Source: Saprospirales bacterium (lineage in GTDB: Bacteria; Bacteroidota; Bacteroidia; Chitinophagales; Saprospiraceae). Taken from it: DNA of 64,000 bases. How positions within the stretch are numbered: position 1 is the first letter of the stretch; each line of letters begins with the position of its first letter. Both the position numbers and the translations under genes were made by a program. The DNA is taken from assembly GCA_016719895.1 (NCBI GenBank), contig JADJYG010000015.1, forward strand, positions 1-64,000, read 5' to 3'. The notes below the pieces were generated by a model that saw nothing but the letters and a program-made list of their open reading frames with translations, had not been told where the DNA came from and ran no database searches. Positions 51,671 to 60,655 of the stretch are shown in pieces.

Positions 51671-51727
51671 GGGCAAAAAAAGCGGTGTGGGGGTATCGGA
51701 TTCCCCCGCACTTTTTATTTTTGCCCC
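51671..51727. promoter_or_regulatory. Long imperfect inverted repeat upstream of the small membrane protein
   Basis: GGGCAAAAA (51671 on) pairs with the end at 51726, and the inner stem GTGTGGGGG/CCCCCGCAC has nine pairs with one wobble; T-rich sequence follows. It overlaps a TATTTTTG box at 51716-51723, so it may be an attenuator or an operator for the divergent mutL/small-protein promoters. Confidence 0.45.
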
Positions 51728-51758
51728 ACTTTTTGCACTACATCAATTCGAACCACAC

Positions 51759-51887
51759 ATGGAAAACATTTCCAACTCCCGCGGCAAAGGCTACTGCATC
51801 CTGTATATTCTGATATTTCTTTTCTTAATGACGGCCCTGGTACTGATGCTGTACAACAGGAATTTTGTGCTGGATTTTCCGAAGTAA
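51759..51887 (+). CDS. Small single-pass membrane protein
   Basis: 42 aa from ATG (MENISNSRGKGYC). Seen: one hydrophobic helix (ILYILIFLFLMTALVLML, residues about 15-33) and a short tail NRNFVLDFPK. A TATTTTTG box lies 36 bases upstream and a strong terminator 46 bases downstream, which argues for real expression. No family is recognised. It could be a small regulator or a component of the neighbouring defence loci, but there is no evidence for this. Confidence 0.55.
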   Translation: MENISNSRGKGYCILYILIFLFLMTALVLMLYNRNFVLDFPK

Positions 51888-51932
51888 ATCATCTCATATG
51901 GGCTCCCGGTGCTTTCGGAACAGGGAGAAGAG

Positions 51933-51981
51933 GCCGCAACAGTAGTGCAGGATTTGCGCTAGTGTTGCGGCATTTTTTATT
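51933..51981 (+). terminator. Rho-independent terminator
   Basis: Perfect 9-bp stem GCCGCAACA (51933-51941) / TGTTGCGGC (51963-51971) followed by ATTTTTTATT. Confidence 0.85.
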
Positions 51982-52083
51982 TGGGCGGACAAGAATGAAT
52001 CCATCATTTACGATAAAATGATGCAGAAAAATCGATTCGATTAAATCAAATTGTTTTATTTTGCCCATTAAAGTACATTAGAT

Positions 52084-53814
52084 ATGACTTCGCCTCCAAT
52101 CCATTCTGAATTGCTCACCTTCTCGCTTTTTCAGGGAGATGTTATGAGCGCCGTCGAGATTATGGCATCCGCAGGCATCGAGGAGCGTGGCGCTGTTTTT
52201 ACGCGCCGGAATGTCGTAGAGTTCATTCTTGACCTGGCGGGTTATACGATCGAAAAGCCTTTACACCGGATGAGCATTCTGGAGCCCTCTTTTGGGAGCG
52301 GTGATTTTTTGCTGCTCATAGTGGAACGATTGCTCCAATCCTGGAGGCGTTCGTCTGATAAAAATGGGGACGTGTTTGAGAAATTGGTCAAATGTATTTG
52401 TGCCGTAGAACTGCACAGCGCAACCTTTTCAGACACCCGGCGTAAACTCCTGAACCTTTTATGTGAACATAACATTCCGATGGATATCGCTGTTCGCCTT
52501 GCTCAAGCCTGGCTTATCCAAAGCGACTTTCTTCTTTCCGCTTTGCCTCAGGATTTTGATTTTGTGGTCGGCAATCCGCCCTATGTTCGGCAGGAACGAA
52601 TTCCCGCAGTGCTTTTGGCAGCATACCGTGAACGATACAGTACCCTGTATGATCGGGCCGATTTATACATTCCATTCATCGAACGTTCGTTACGTCTGTT
52701 GGCCCCAAAGGGGCATCTTGCTTTTATCTGTTCGGATAGATGGACAAAAAACCGGTATGGCGGGCCGCTGCGGAAGATAGTCTCAAAACACTTTCACCTA
52801 AAAGTTTATGTCGATATGGTGGACACTCCTGCTTTTCACTCCGAAGTTTCCGCCTACCCGTCCATTATTGTAATCGCCCGTCAGTCTGCCGAGGTAACCC
52901 GTATCGCTCACCGGCCTGAAATTGACCAAACAGGGCTCAAGGATCTAGCCAAAGCGCTTGCCGCTCCTGAAATTCCTTCCCGTGCTGATGTACGTGAACT
53001 CAAGGGTGTCATGAACGGAGCGGAACCCTGGATTTTTGATACACCGGATCAACTCGACATTGTGCGTCGGTTGGAGAAAACGTTCCCGACTTTGGAAGAG
53101 GCCGGGTGTAAGGTCGGCATCGGCGTGGCTACGGGAGCCGACGAAGTTTTTATCGGACCTTTTGACGGCCTCGATGTTGAGCCAAGCCGCAAATTGCGAT
53201 TGGCTACAACCCGAGACATCGTATCCGGAGAGGTACGTTGGCGGGGTCTTGGCCTGATCAATCCATTCGAAGCGGATGGCAGTCTGGTGGACCTAGACCG
53301 TTATCCCCGACTCCGCCGATATTTAGAAGCGCAAAAAGACCGGATAGCCAACCGCCATTGTGCTCGTAAATCCCCTGCCAATTGGTACCGAACAATTGAT
53401 CGGATTCATGAGAACCTGACGGCAAAGCCCAAGCTCCTGATTCCGGATATTAAAGGTGAGGCACACATTGTTTATGAATCCGGCGAACTTTATCCGCAGC
53501 ACAATTTATATTACATCACGTCGGATCAGTGGGATTTAAGGGTTCTGCAAACTGTTCTTCAAGCAGGCATCGCCCGTTTGTTTGTATCGGCTTACACAAC
53601 ACGGATGCGCGGAGGCTATCTGCGTTTTCAGGCCCAATATCTCAGGCGTATCCGAATTCCGCATTGGCGAGATGTTCCCGACAATATCAAACAGGAGCTT
53701 TTGGAGGCATCTGCAGAAGGTGATCTTGAATCCTCTAATCATGCCGTCTTGCAACTTTACGGTTTGTCCAAAGCCGAGCAGTTGGTTCTGAGCAGAAATG
53801 GAAACAAAAAATAA
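52084..53814 (+). CDS. Type II N6-adenine DNA methyltransferase, Eco57I/PaeR7I-like
   Basis: 576 aa. It protects the host by methylating adenine in the cognate site. Seen: N-terminal helices, SAM motif I ILEPSFGSGDFLL, the catalytic motif IV VVGNPPYVRQE (NPPY), LRLLAPKGHLAFICSDRW, and a long C-terminal target-recognition region ending YLRRIRIPHW. The paired nuclease gene begins two bases after the stop, so translation is probably coupled. The specificity is expected to be CTCGAG from the neighbour's family (inference). Confidence 0.94.
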   Translation: MTSPPIHSELLTFSLFQGDVMSAVEIMASAGIEERGAVFTRRNVVEFILDLAGYTIEKPLHRMSILEPSFGSGDFLLLIVERLLQSWRRSSDKNGDVFEKLVKCICAVELHSATFSDTRRKLLNLLCEHNIPMDIAVRLAQAWLIQSDFLLSALPQDFDFVVGNPPYVRQERIPAVLLAAYRERYSTLYDRADLYIPFIERSLRLLAPKGHLAFICSDRWTKNRYGGPLRKIVSKHFHLKVYVDMVDTPAFHSEVSAYPSIIVIARQSAEVTRIAHRPEIDQTGLKDLAKALAAPEIPSRADVRELKGVMNGAEPWIFDTPDQLDIVRRLEKTFPTLEEAGCKVGIGVATGADEVFIGPFDGLDVEPSRKLRLATTRDIVSGEVRWRGLGLINPFEADGSLVDLDRYPRLRRYLEAQKDRIANRHCARKSPANWYRTIDRIHENLTAKPKLLIPDIKGEAHIVYESGELYPQHNLYYITSDQWDLRVLQTVLQAGIARLFVSAYTTRMRGGYLRFQAQYLRRIRIPHWRDVPDNIKQELLEASAEGDLESSNHAVLQLYGLSKAEQLVLSRNGNKK

Positions 53815-53816
53815 CG

Positions 53817-54554
53817 ATGGCACTGAATCTATCCAACTTTGAAGTCAAGGCACGGGACGCTACAAAGGCTTTCTGGGGTAACCGTGAGAAAGCCAGGCAA
53901 AAACAACTGGAATCGGGAACAGCTGATCAGGGCGAACGCGCCGGTGTTACAGCGGGAAAGAATATGGATAGATTTATCGCTCTGATGATCGATTTGATAA
54001 AAGATAACGGCCTTGTCCTTGCTGATATTCACCTGAAAAAAGCAGTATTGACGCTTCCGGGATTTTTTCGCCCAACCAAGATTTGGGATGTTTTGGTAAT
54101 CCATCAAAACCGGCTGGTTGCTGCACTCGAATTGAAGAGCCAGGTAGGCCCTTCCTTCGGCAATAATTTCAATAACAGGGCAGAGGAAGCGATTGGTGCG
54201 GCCCATGATTTTTGGACTGCTTATCGGGAAGGCGCATTCGGAAAACACCCCAGACCGTTTGTCGGGTGGCTGATAATGGTGGAGGACGCCCCGGAATCGC
54301 GGCGTCCGGTAACAACCAGTTCACCGCATTTTTCCGTTTTCCCGGAGTTCAACAAAACATCTTACCTGGAACGCTACGACATTCTTTGCCAAAAACTTGT
54401 CCAGGAGCAGCTCTATTCGGCGGCATCCGTAATCACTTCAACAAGAAGTGCGGAAATGACCGGCGATTATTCGGATTTGTCTGGTATGACAAGTCTGAAA
54501 ACTTTTGTCACGTCATTAGTGGGGCATATTGCTGCTGAGGCGGCACGGATTTAA
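53817..54554 (+). CDS. Type II restriction endonuclease, PaeR7I/XhoI family
   Basis: 245 aa. Seen: the family features MDRFIALMIDLIKDNGL, the catalytic core region KIWDVLVIHQNRLVAALELKSQVGPSFGNNFNNRAEEAIGAAHDFW spread over about residues 88-133 (D-x(n)-ELK, PD-(D/E)XK type), and HPRPFVGWLIMVEDAPESRRPV. PaeR7I and XhoI recognise CTCGAG (known). Several CTCGAG sites occur in the window (for example in the ABC-F gene, trmB and the DUF4159 gene), so the methylase must be active for host survival if the nuclease is. Confidence 0.93.
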   Translation: MALNLSNFEVKARDATKAFWGNREKARQKQLESGTADQGERAGVTAGKNMDRFIALMIDLIKDNGLVLADIHLKKAVLTLPGFFRPTKIWDVLVIHQNRLVAALELKSQVGPSFGNNFNNRAEEAIGAAHDFWTAYREGAFGKHPRPFVGWLIMVEDAPESRRPVTTSSPHFSVFPEFNKTSYLERYDILCQKLVQEQLYSAASVITSTRSAEMTGDYSDLSGMTSLKTFVTSLVGHIAAEAARI

Positions 54555-54682
54555 TAATCGCAGTTGGCTGAAAACTTACTTCTCTAAATTTCAACAATCA
54601 ATTGAGAGATGTATACGCTGCCCCATCAAAGCCCTTTCGTCATCTTATTCACAATCGCCTCGACTAGAGTAACTTTACGGTT

Positions 54683-55477
54683 TTAGCGATGAACAATAAA
54701 CTTGCCGGCTGGTAAAGACATATGCGTGCCGGCAACGCGGTACCAATAGACGCCATTTGACAGGTTGTCTGTCGGAATACTCACCTGATTTTGATTGCTC
54801 GACATCCGGGCCGACAACACCAGTTGGCCCAGGTTATTAAAAATGAAGAGCGTCTGATCTCCGTTTTCCGCGGGATCATAACGGAAAGTTAATTGATCTG
54901 ATGCCGGGTTGGGGTACACCGAAACCCCCGCCTCCCCCGCGGGCGGCGCTCCCGCACTCACCACGGGCGAGCAGGGCAACCCGGGATTATCCACCGGCCC
55001 CAGGCGGTAGTTGGGAAACGACGGCATCGATGCCCCGCTTGGTGTCGGCAGGGGCAGCCCACGCTGCTCCACCTGACAGGCCAGACCGGGTTCGTCGGGG
55101 TAGTGGATCACGTGGAAATAGCGGGTGTCGCCCCCGGCAAGACCGTATATTTTGCAATCGGGACCCAGCTGCAATTGGGAAAAAAGCGTAGCAAAGGGGT
55201 TGGCAACTCCATCCCATTCGGCCACAACTACCTGTGAGGCGCTTATATCCGGCGCCCAAAGATCCAATTGATGGAGCAACTGCCGGCATCCCAGGTATAG
55301 AAACCGGCCGCTGGGCGACACCGCGCAACCGATTTCTCCAATGACAGGTTGATTGCCGTATTTGAAACTGATCGTGTCGAAATGCGTGAAGGCGCCGGTT
55401 TCCCGGTCAAAGTCATACACCATGACGGGGTCCCCGCGGTTGGTACGATACATCCGGGTTCCATCGGGTGAAAACAC
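54683..55477 (-). CDS. T9SS-sorted secreted protein, C-terminal part after an in-frame TAG
   Basis: 264 aa downstream piece. Seen: SPDGTRMYRTNRGDPVMVYDFDRETGAF and SPSGRFLYLGCRQLLHQLD, typical of beta-propeller-like repeats, and a Por-secretion C-terminal sorting domain (VSVYPNPASDQLTFRYD to SNGVYWYRVAGTHMSLPAGKFIVHR, about residues 185-264). The same frame continues upstream past a single TAG at 55505-55507, and homologous sequence (SGEGYGQIVFSPDG) spans that codon, so one gene has been cut by a nonsense codon. The ATG used is internal. Confidence 0.75.
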   Translation of the reverse strand: MFSPDGTRMYRTNRGDPVMVYDFDRETGAFTHFDTISFKYGNQPVIGEIGCAVSPSGRFLYLGCRQLLHQLDLWAPDISASQVVVAEWDGVANPFATLFSQLQLGPDCKIYGLAGGDTRYFHVIHYPDEPGLACQVEQRGLPLPTPSGASMPSFPNYRLGPVDNPGLPCSPVVSAGAPPAGEAGVSVYPNPASDQLTFRYDPAENGDQTLFIFNNLGQLVLSARMSSNQNQVSIPTDNLSNGVYWYRVAGTHMSLPAGKFIVHR

Positions 55478-55504
55478 GATCTGACCGTACCCCTCACCCG
55501 ATGG

Positions 55505-56203
55505 CTATGGCTTGATCCCTATGGTTTGCCGAAGCGTGTCGACAATACCGTCTTTGGTGAATTTCAGGACATAAAACGTGTTGCTGTTGCGGCGCGGGGT
55601 GACAACCCACCAGTCTTTCCCGTTCGCATGTTTTGTCGCGAGTAGTTCGCCAAAGGCCAGCGTGTCGCGCAGGAGGGCAACGTTTTTTTCGATCACTTTA
55701 CCTTGGCCGGCATTTTGATGCATATCCAAAATACTGATCAGGAGCGCTTCTGAGTAAACTGAAATTGGGTTAAGAAAAAGTTTTACTTGCTTATGAAAAA
55801 GGTAATAAATGCCTTGAGTATCCGGACGGGCTAAAAAAAACGCGCTCTGATACCCCGATGCATATCCATCAGCATTTTGGATGCAGGAAACCTGCCAGGC
55901 GAGTCCGGGATTAATCATTTCGCCATTTTCAAGCACTTCATCATTCGCCCCGGCGATATGACATCCATTGGTGTACGCCAGTAATTGGCCTGATGAATCA
56001 CAGATGCTGGCATTGCAAACAAACATATTCATCTCGCGATAATTATATTGAGCGGTCAAAGGTTGTTGGTTAAAGTCAATGATGATTCCACCATGTGATG
56101 TCGTATTCGGAGTATTGCTGTCTCCGCTTATCCACACGTAATCATGCTTTTGACTAAACAAGGTGTACGGCAACAGGGCTAGTGAAAAAAGCAGGTATTT
56201 CAT
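55505..56203 (-). CDS. T9SS-sorted secreted protein, N-terminal part ending at an in-frame TAG
   Basis: 232 aa from ATG (MKYLLFSLALLPYTLFSQ, a signal peptide). Seen: HDYVWISGDSNTPNTTSHG and IDFNQQPLTAQYNYREMNMF, patterns of T9SS-exported proteins with an N-terminal WD40-like region. The frame ends LRQTIGIKP-TAG and then continues without another stop into the sorting domain. It is therefore the 5' part of a gene interrupted by one nonsense codon, by mutation or by sequence error. A longer start upstream adds unrelated residues. Confidence 0.72.
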   Translation of the reverse strand: MKYLLFSLALLPYTLFSQKHDYVWISGDSNTPNTTSHGGIIIDFNQQPLTAQYNYREMNMFVCNASICDSSGQLLAYTNGCHIAGANDEVLENGEMINPGLAWQVSCIQNADGYASGYQSAFFLARPDTQGIYYLFHKQVKLFLNPISVYSEALLISILDMHQNAGQGKVIEKNVALLRDTLAFGELLATKHANGKDWWVVTPRRNSNTFYVLKFTKDGIVDTLRQTIGIKP

Positions 56204-56271
56204 TTCAAATTTGTAAAGGGGCCATCCATTGCCCTCCAACAAAAGCAAGATAGTCCTTGTGGGTAGGTGTC

Positions 56272-56610
56272 TTATGGATGGATAATGATTTTGCCTGAGA
56301 CTGAGCCCGATAGTGCATTGTATACAGTGTACCAATAGGCGCCGGCAGGAAGTCCTTGCAAGGGCACCGCCTGTGATGCGGATTCGTTTGAAAGATTGAT
56401 CGTCCGGGTTAACTGGCCTAATGCATTAAAAAGCAGAAATCTATATTCCGGTTCTTTTCCCAAATCGTACTCGATGATAAGGTTGTCTTTTGCCGGATTG
56501 GGATATGCCAAAAGATAGCCTTTGTACGGCGCCTTCCTCGATAGGGGTCGTTCTATCGCGCAATTTACCTCGTCATTATACACCCGGGGCGATTCCAGCG
56601 ATAATGGCAA
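56272..56610 (-). pseudogene. Remnant of a T9SS C-terminal sorting domain
   Basis: Seen: a Por-secretion-type ending (YLLAYPNPAKDNLIIEYDL, RFLLFNALGQLTRTINLS, LPAGAYWYTVYNALSGSV, SGKIIIHP) with no attached exported domain and no ATG start; a TAA closes the frame upstream at about 56630. It looks like the tail of a truncated gene, paralogous to the neighbouring T9SS protein. Located between that gene and the defence cassette. Confidence 0.65.
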
Positions 56611-56665
56611 TAATGCTAAATTACGAAGATATTAAGGGTATTTATGACGGCATAACAGTAATTTT

Positions 56666-56673
56666 TACATTTG
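56666..56673 (+). promoter_or_regulatory. -7 box for the SIR2-TIR/STAND cassette
   Basis: TACATTTG, an exact TAnnTTTG match, 22 bases before the ATG of the SIR2-TIR gene. The -33 element is not clear. Confidence 0.4.
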
Positions 56674-56695
56674 TGAAACTTATGCTGTGTCCATT

Positions 56696-58186
56696 ATGCC
56701 AGAAGAAGAAACCAGCTCAACCGTCACTACAGATTATCATTATATTCTCAAAACCATAAAAGGAAAGCGCTGCGCCCTTTTTCTGGGGCCAGATGCTTGT
56801 CTGTCTTCTGACGGTGTCACAACCTTTTCAGAGCTAACAGCGCAACTTATTCAATCCAAAGTCGATCGGCAAAACGGACCGGTTGTCGCGTGGTATGCGG
56901 ACGAAGGTCTGGCGTTCTTCAAAGACCATGTGGCGCGAACAGACACCTGCGATGAAATCAAATCATTGTATTCCGTTCCGGACCTCAACGCTAAACCCTA
57001 CTACGCGGATTTTTATCAAAAAATAGTCCGGATTCCATTTCATTTGTACCTGTCCGTTTCTCCGGATCCGTTTTTGCAACTCGAATTTTCCACCCATAAC
57101 CTGCCCCACCAGTTTGGCTGGTTTGCCCACCATCAGCCGATAACAGAGGTTCAGCAGCCCACCCCCGAACAGCCGCTGATATATAATCTGGTCGGCTCTG
57201 TTGAAGATGCGGAATCGTTGGTGCTTACCCATGAAGACCTGTTTGAATACTTGGCATCGATCCTGGGGGAAAAGAAACTACCAGCCAAGTTAAAAGCAGC
57301 CCTGCTGGATGCTAATCTGCAGCACCTAATATTTCTTGGTTTTCCCCTCCAAAAATGGTCGTCGCAGTTGCTCATTCGCTTGGTACGCCGGGGGGAAAAC
57401 AAATCGGACAAAAAAGATTTTCGAACGATTGCAAATCATGCCGAAACGCTCAGGCCGGACATCCGGACATTTTGCATCGATCAGTTCAACATTACCTTTA
57501 TTCAGGAGAATTTCCTCCAATTCGTCGATCAACTTTACGAGGCAGCCCTTGATTTCGAACAAAATCCGCAAAACAAGTTTAAACTACGCCAGGTGGCACC
57601 GACAGACGCTGCCGAGGGCCGTGGAGAAGTTTTTCTCTCTCACGTGCGGGGTTCCACAACGGATGCAGTTGCCGACCGGCTGCGCACCGAGCTCAATGCG
57701 AAAGGCTTTCGAACGGTGCCGGAAAAATCGGTATTGGACTACAAAACCGACCTGCGCCGGTTTATTCAGCAACTCGGCGCCGGAAAACGGGTAGTACTCT
57801 TGCTGGACGAATCTTTTTTACAGGACCAGCAATGTATGCAAAGTATTCTCGAAATCCGAAAATACCCGGGCATGGAAACGCGTATATACCCAATATTAAT
57901 GCCCGGAGCAGACCTGGCCGACCCTGTCCGGCAATTAGATTTTGTGGAGTATTGGGATAAAAAGAAGGACACGCTTTCCGAGCGTCTGACCCGTGTATCG
58001 AACCAGGCAGATTTGATCCCGCTCCAAAACCAGGTAAATTTATTTGCCGAAATCCGGCGTTTCCTAGCTGATTTTATGGATATTATCCAACAAATGCGGA
58101 TGATCCAATTCAACGGACAAAACTGGGAAGACCTTCATGAATTGACCGCCCTGCTAGAGCAGCAAGCGGCTGCTGACCACGAATAA
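56696..58186 (+). CDS. SIR2-like/TIR fusion protein, both active sites altered
   Basis: 496 aa from ATG (MPEEETSSTV); a GTG three codons upstream is also possible. Seen: SIR2-like Rossmann domain (residues about 15-285) with KGKRCALFLGPDACLS and LIYNLVGSVEDAESLVLTHED; where active SIR2 domains have His-Gly, this one has Val-Gly at 166-167. TIR domain (311-425) with GEVFLSHVRGS and VVLLLDESFLQDQQCMQSIL; the position aligned with the catalytic Glu (E78 in the partner TIR) is Ser383. The C-terminal tail is helical (IRRFLADFMDII). First gene of a tight four-gene set, 22 bases before the next. Confidence 0.8.
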   Translation: MPEEETSSTVTTDYHYILKTIKGKRCALFLGPDACLSSDGVTTFSELTAQLIQSKVDRQNGPVVAWYADEGLAFFKDHVARTDTCDEIKSLYSVPDLNAKPYYADFYQKIVRIPFHLYLSVSPDPFLQLEFSTHNLPHQFGWFAHHQPITEVQQPTPEQPLIYNLVGSVEDAESLVLTHEDLFEYLASILGEKKLPAKLKAALLDANLQHLIFLGFPLQKWSSQLLIRLVRRGENKSDKKDFRTIANHAETLRPDIRTFCIDQFNITFIQENFLQFVDQLYEAALDFEQNPQNKFKLRQVAPTDAAEGRGEVFLSHVRGSTTDAVADRLRTELNAKGFRTVPEKSVLDYKTDLRRFIQQLGAGKRVVLLLDESFLQDQQCMQSILEIRKYPGMETRIYPILMPGADLADPVRQLDFVEYWDKKKDTLSERLTRVSNQADLIPLQNQVNLFAEIRRFLADFMDIIQQMRMIQFNGQNWEDLHELTALLEQQAAADHE

Positions 58187-58208
58187 TACGCTGAAAAACC
58201 GACACACC

Positions 58209-60644
58209 ATGGAGGATTCCAAATCGATACCACTGCCCAACCGCTACCCCGGCCCGCAACCTTTCGAGGAGGCCGACGCTCCCGTTTTTTATGGGCGGGA
58301 TCGGGAGATCGACGCGCTTACAGAACGCCTGAGTGTACAACGCCACGTCTTGTTGCACGCCGCTTCCGGTATCGGAAAGAGTTCGTTGCTCAATGCTGGC
58401 TTGTTACCGCGGCTCAAAGCAAGTGGCTCCCGGGTGTTTAAATTCTCCTTTGGCGCGCGCAACAAGGAAAACCCCCAGATTCCGCTTGAAACGGCTTACC
58501 GGCACCTGCGCTTGCCCGACGAGCCCTTAAACTATCTGGACAAACTCCTTTTCGAAGAAAACTCCCTTTGGTACTTGTTAAAAAAGCAACAATGGCATAG
58601 CCTGGGCCGCCCCGATTCAAATGCTCTCCTGGATGCCGGAGAGCATGAATTGTTTTTGATTCTCGACCAGTTTGAGGAGCTGTTTACCTACTTGCCCGAG
58701 GAAATTGAAGCGTTTAAGCGCAGCTTATCCGATGCCTTATACACCCAAATTCCGACAGCGTTTCGGGAAGAATTCCGGGTAAAGCAAAACACTCCGGATG
58801 CCCTCAGCGCACAGGAGGCCGAATTGCTCCACCGCCCTATGCAACTTCGGGTTCTGTTCGCCATCCGCAGCGATCGCATGGCGTTACTCGGCGAGTTGAC
58901 CGATAGCATGCCCGATATCCTGAAAAACCTGTTCGAGATCAAGTCCCTGACGCCAAGGCAAGCGGAAGCAGCCATACTCAAGCCCGCCCGGGCAGATGGC
59001 GCTTTTGCCTCTGAAAAGTTCGAATTCGAACCGGCGCTCTTGAATAGCATACTCGATTTTTTGATAGGTAAAGGAAAAAACCGGCGTATCGAAAGTTTCA
59101 TGATACAGCTCATCTGCCAGGCCATCGAACGGCGCGTCCGCGAAAATCATTTATTAACCGTCAAGCGGGAAGACGTCGGCAGCCTGGAAAATATCGTGGA
59201 ATTATTTTATGCCGATGCATTGAAGGACTTGCCTGCCGCCCAACAGGCGGAAGCGCAGCGCCTGATCGAGGAAGGCTTGATCACCCGGACCGGAGAAACA
59301 GACGGCCGCCGGGAATATTTATTCCGCAGTCAAATCCGGAAATATTACGAAAAGGTAACCGATGAAACCCTGGCCATCCTGAGCAAAAACCGACTGCTGA
59401 AAGAAGAACGCGACGACGAGCGACCCGGCGATATGCGCTATGAAATTGCTCACGATGCGCTGGTACCGCCAGTATTACGGTTGCGGGTGCTGCGGGAAAA
59501 AGACGAACAGGCGGCGGCGGAACGCCGGCGACGAGCGGCGGCGGAATCAAGGGAAATAGCGCAAAAACGGCGAGAAATAGGCTATGGAGTAAGTACTGAA
59601 ATATCTTGGGAACGAATTGGAAGGGCTATCGGCAATAATAAGGCAGTGGTGATACTTGGCACTAATGCCATTTGTGACGAATTTGGAGTTCCCCTGATCA
59701 AACGCTTTGCCGAGCATGCCATACGCAGGCGTGATGATATTGGATGGTTTGATTCGGAACATCTGTTTTCATTACCTGATAATAGGTCCAGGGTTGAGCT
59801 TGAATATGAATTTACGCGGTTTTATGAAGAGCAACCTATCCCGGATTGGTTGCAGGTTATTGCAAAAATGCCCTTCCCGCTAATTATTTCATGCGATCCT
59901 TCAGGTATTTTACTTAACGCTTACAAAAGTGTTGGCCGGCCTGTAACTTTCGCGTATAAACGAGCTGGAATTAGAGGAGATGATTTGGGTAAATTCAATT
60001 CCGCACTTCCTCTTTTGTACAATTTATTCGGCGTAATTGATGAACGCGAATCCCTTGTATTGACTATGCCGGCCTTGCTCCGCCATTTTACAGACTTGGC
60101 ATGCGCTAATCCAATACCGCCCAATATCCGTTCATATTTGATGCGTACGAATATTGTGGTTTTAATTGGATATAATTTTCTAAGCAGCTTTAGTACAGCC
60201 TTGCTTTATACGCTATTTCAAGAGGATCATGGAAGAATGTTTTTTGTTTTGAAGCCTGGCGGAGACCTAAATCCCTTGGAACAATTGGCGGCTAGCATTT
60301 TAAACGTACATTGGTTAGAAATGGAACCGATTGACTTTCTGATGCGTCTGCAAAAAGAGATCCCTGCATCAAATGATGAAACCCTTATCAGAAGGGTGGA
60401 CGCAGGCAGTTTAAGGAAATTAGTTGAGGAGGGCGAAATGAATCGGGCTATAACCTTATTACTAGAATTTACAGAAGGTAACAGGTCTATTCAGGATGAA
60501 TTGCTGCAACTCTCCGCGCGACTCAGCAATTTGGAACGAAATTACAGAGTGGGACTGATGGAGTCAAGTGGTGTATTCTTGGAGCGGAATAAAATTGCTG
60601 CATCATTCCTGTACCTGCTTGAAAAAATCGAGCAACTCCCTTAG
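58209..60644 (+). CDS. nSTAND1 ATPase fused to SIR2-like domain and EAD11
   Basis: 811 aa. Seen: novel-STAND NTPase 1 domain with Walker A HAASGIGKSSLL (residues 50-61), Walker B FLILDQFEELF (about 151) and RSDR in LFAIRSDRMALL; a winged-helix region with YEIAHDALVPPVL; an Arg/Glu-rich linker near residue 450; a SIR2-like domain (about 460-720) with NNKAVVILGTNAICDEFG and LYNLFGVIDERESLVLT (Phe-Gly in place of His-Gly); and an effector-associated domain 11-like tail (735-811) with LVEEGEMNRAITLLLEF and LSARLSNLERNYRVG. Codons turn AT-rich at about 59570, at the junction of ATPase and SIR2 parts. Confidence 0.82.
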   Translation: MEDSKSIPLPNRYPGPQPFEEADAPVFYGRDREIDALTERLSVQRHVLLHAASGIGKSSLLNAGLLPRLKASGSRVFKFSFGARNKENPQIPLETAYRHLRLPDEPLNYLDKLLFEENSLWYLLKKQQWHSLGRPDSNALLDAGEHELFLILDQFEELFTYLPEEIEAFKRSLSDALYTQIPTAFREEFRVKQNTPDALSAQEAELLHRPMQLRVLFAIRSDRMALLGELTDSMPDILKNLFEIKSLTPRQAEAAILKPARADGAFASEKFEFEPALLNSILDFLIGKGKNRRIESFMIQLICQAIERRVRENHLLTVKREDVGSLENIVELFYADALKDLPAAQQAEAQRLIEEGLITRTGETDGRREYLFRSQIRKYYEKVTDETLAILSKNRLLKEERDDERPGDMRYEIAHDALVPPVLRLRVLREKDEQAAAERRRRAAAESREIAQKRREIGYGVSTEISWERIGRAIGNNKAVVILGTNAICDEFGVPLIKRFAEHAIRRRDDIGWFDSEHLFSLPDNRSRVELEYEFTRFYEEQPIPDWLQVIAKMPFPLIISCDPSGILLNAYKSVGRPVTFAYKRAGIRGDDLGKFNSALPLLYNLFGVIDERESLVLTMPALLRHFTDLACANPIPPNIRSYLMRTNIVVLIGYNFLSSFSTALLYTLFQEDHGRMFFVLKPGGDLNPLEQLAASILNVHWLEMEPIDFLMRLQKEIPASNDETLIRRVDAGSLRKLVEEGEMNRAITLLLEFTEGNRSIQDELLQLSARLSNLERNYRVGLMESSGVFLERNKIAASFLYLLEKIEQLP

Positions 60645-60655
60645 CCTTTTCCACT

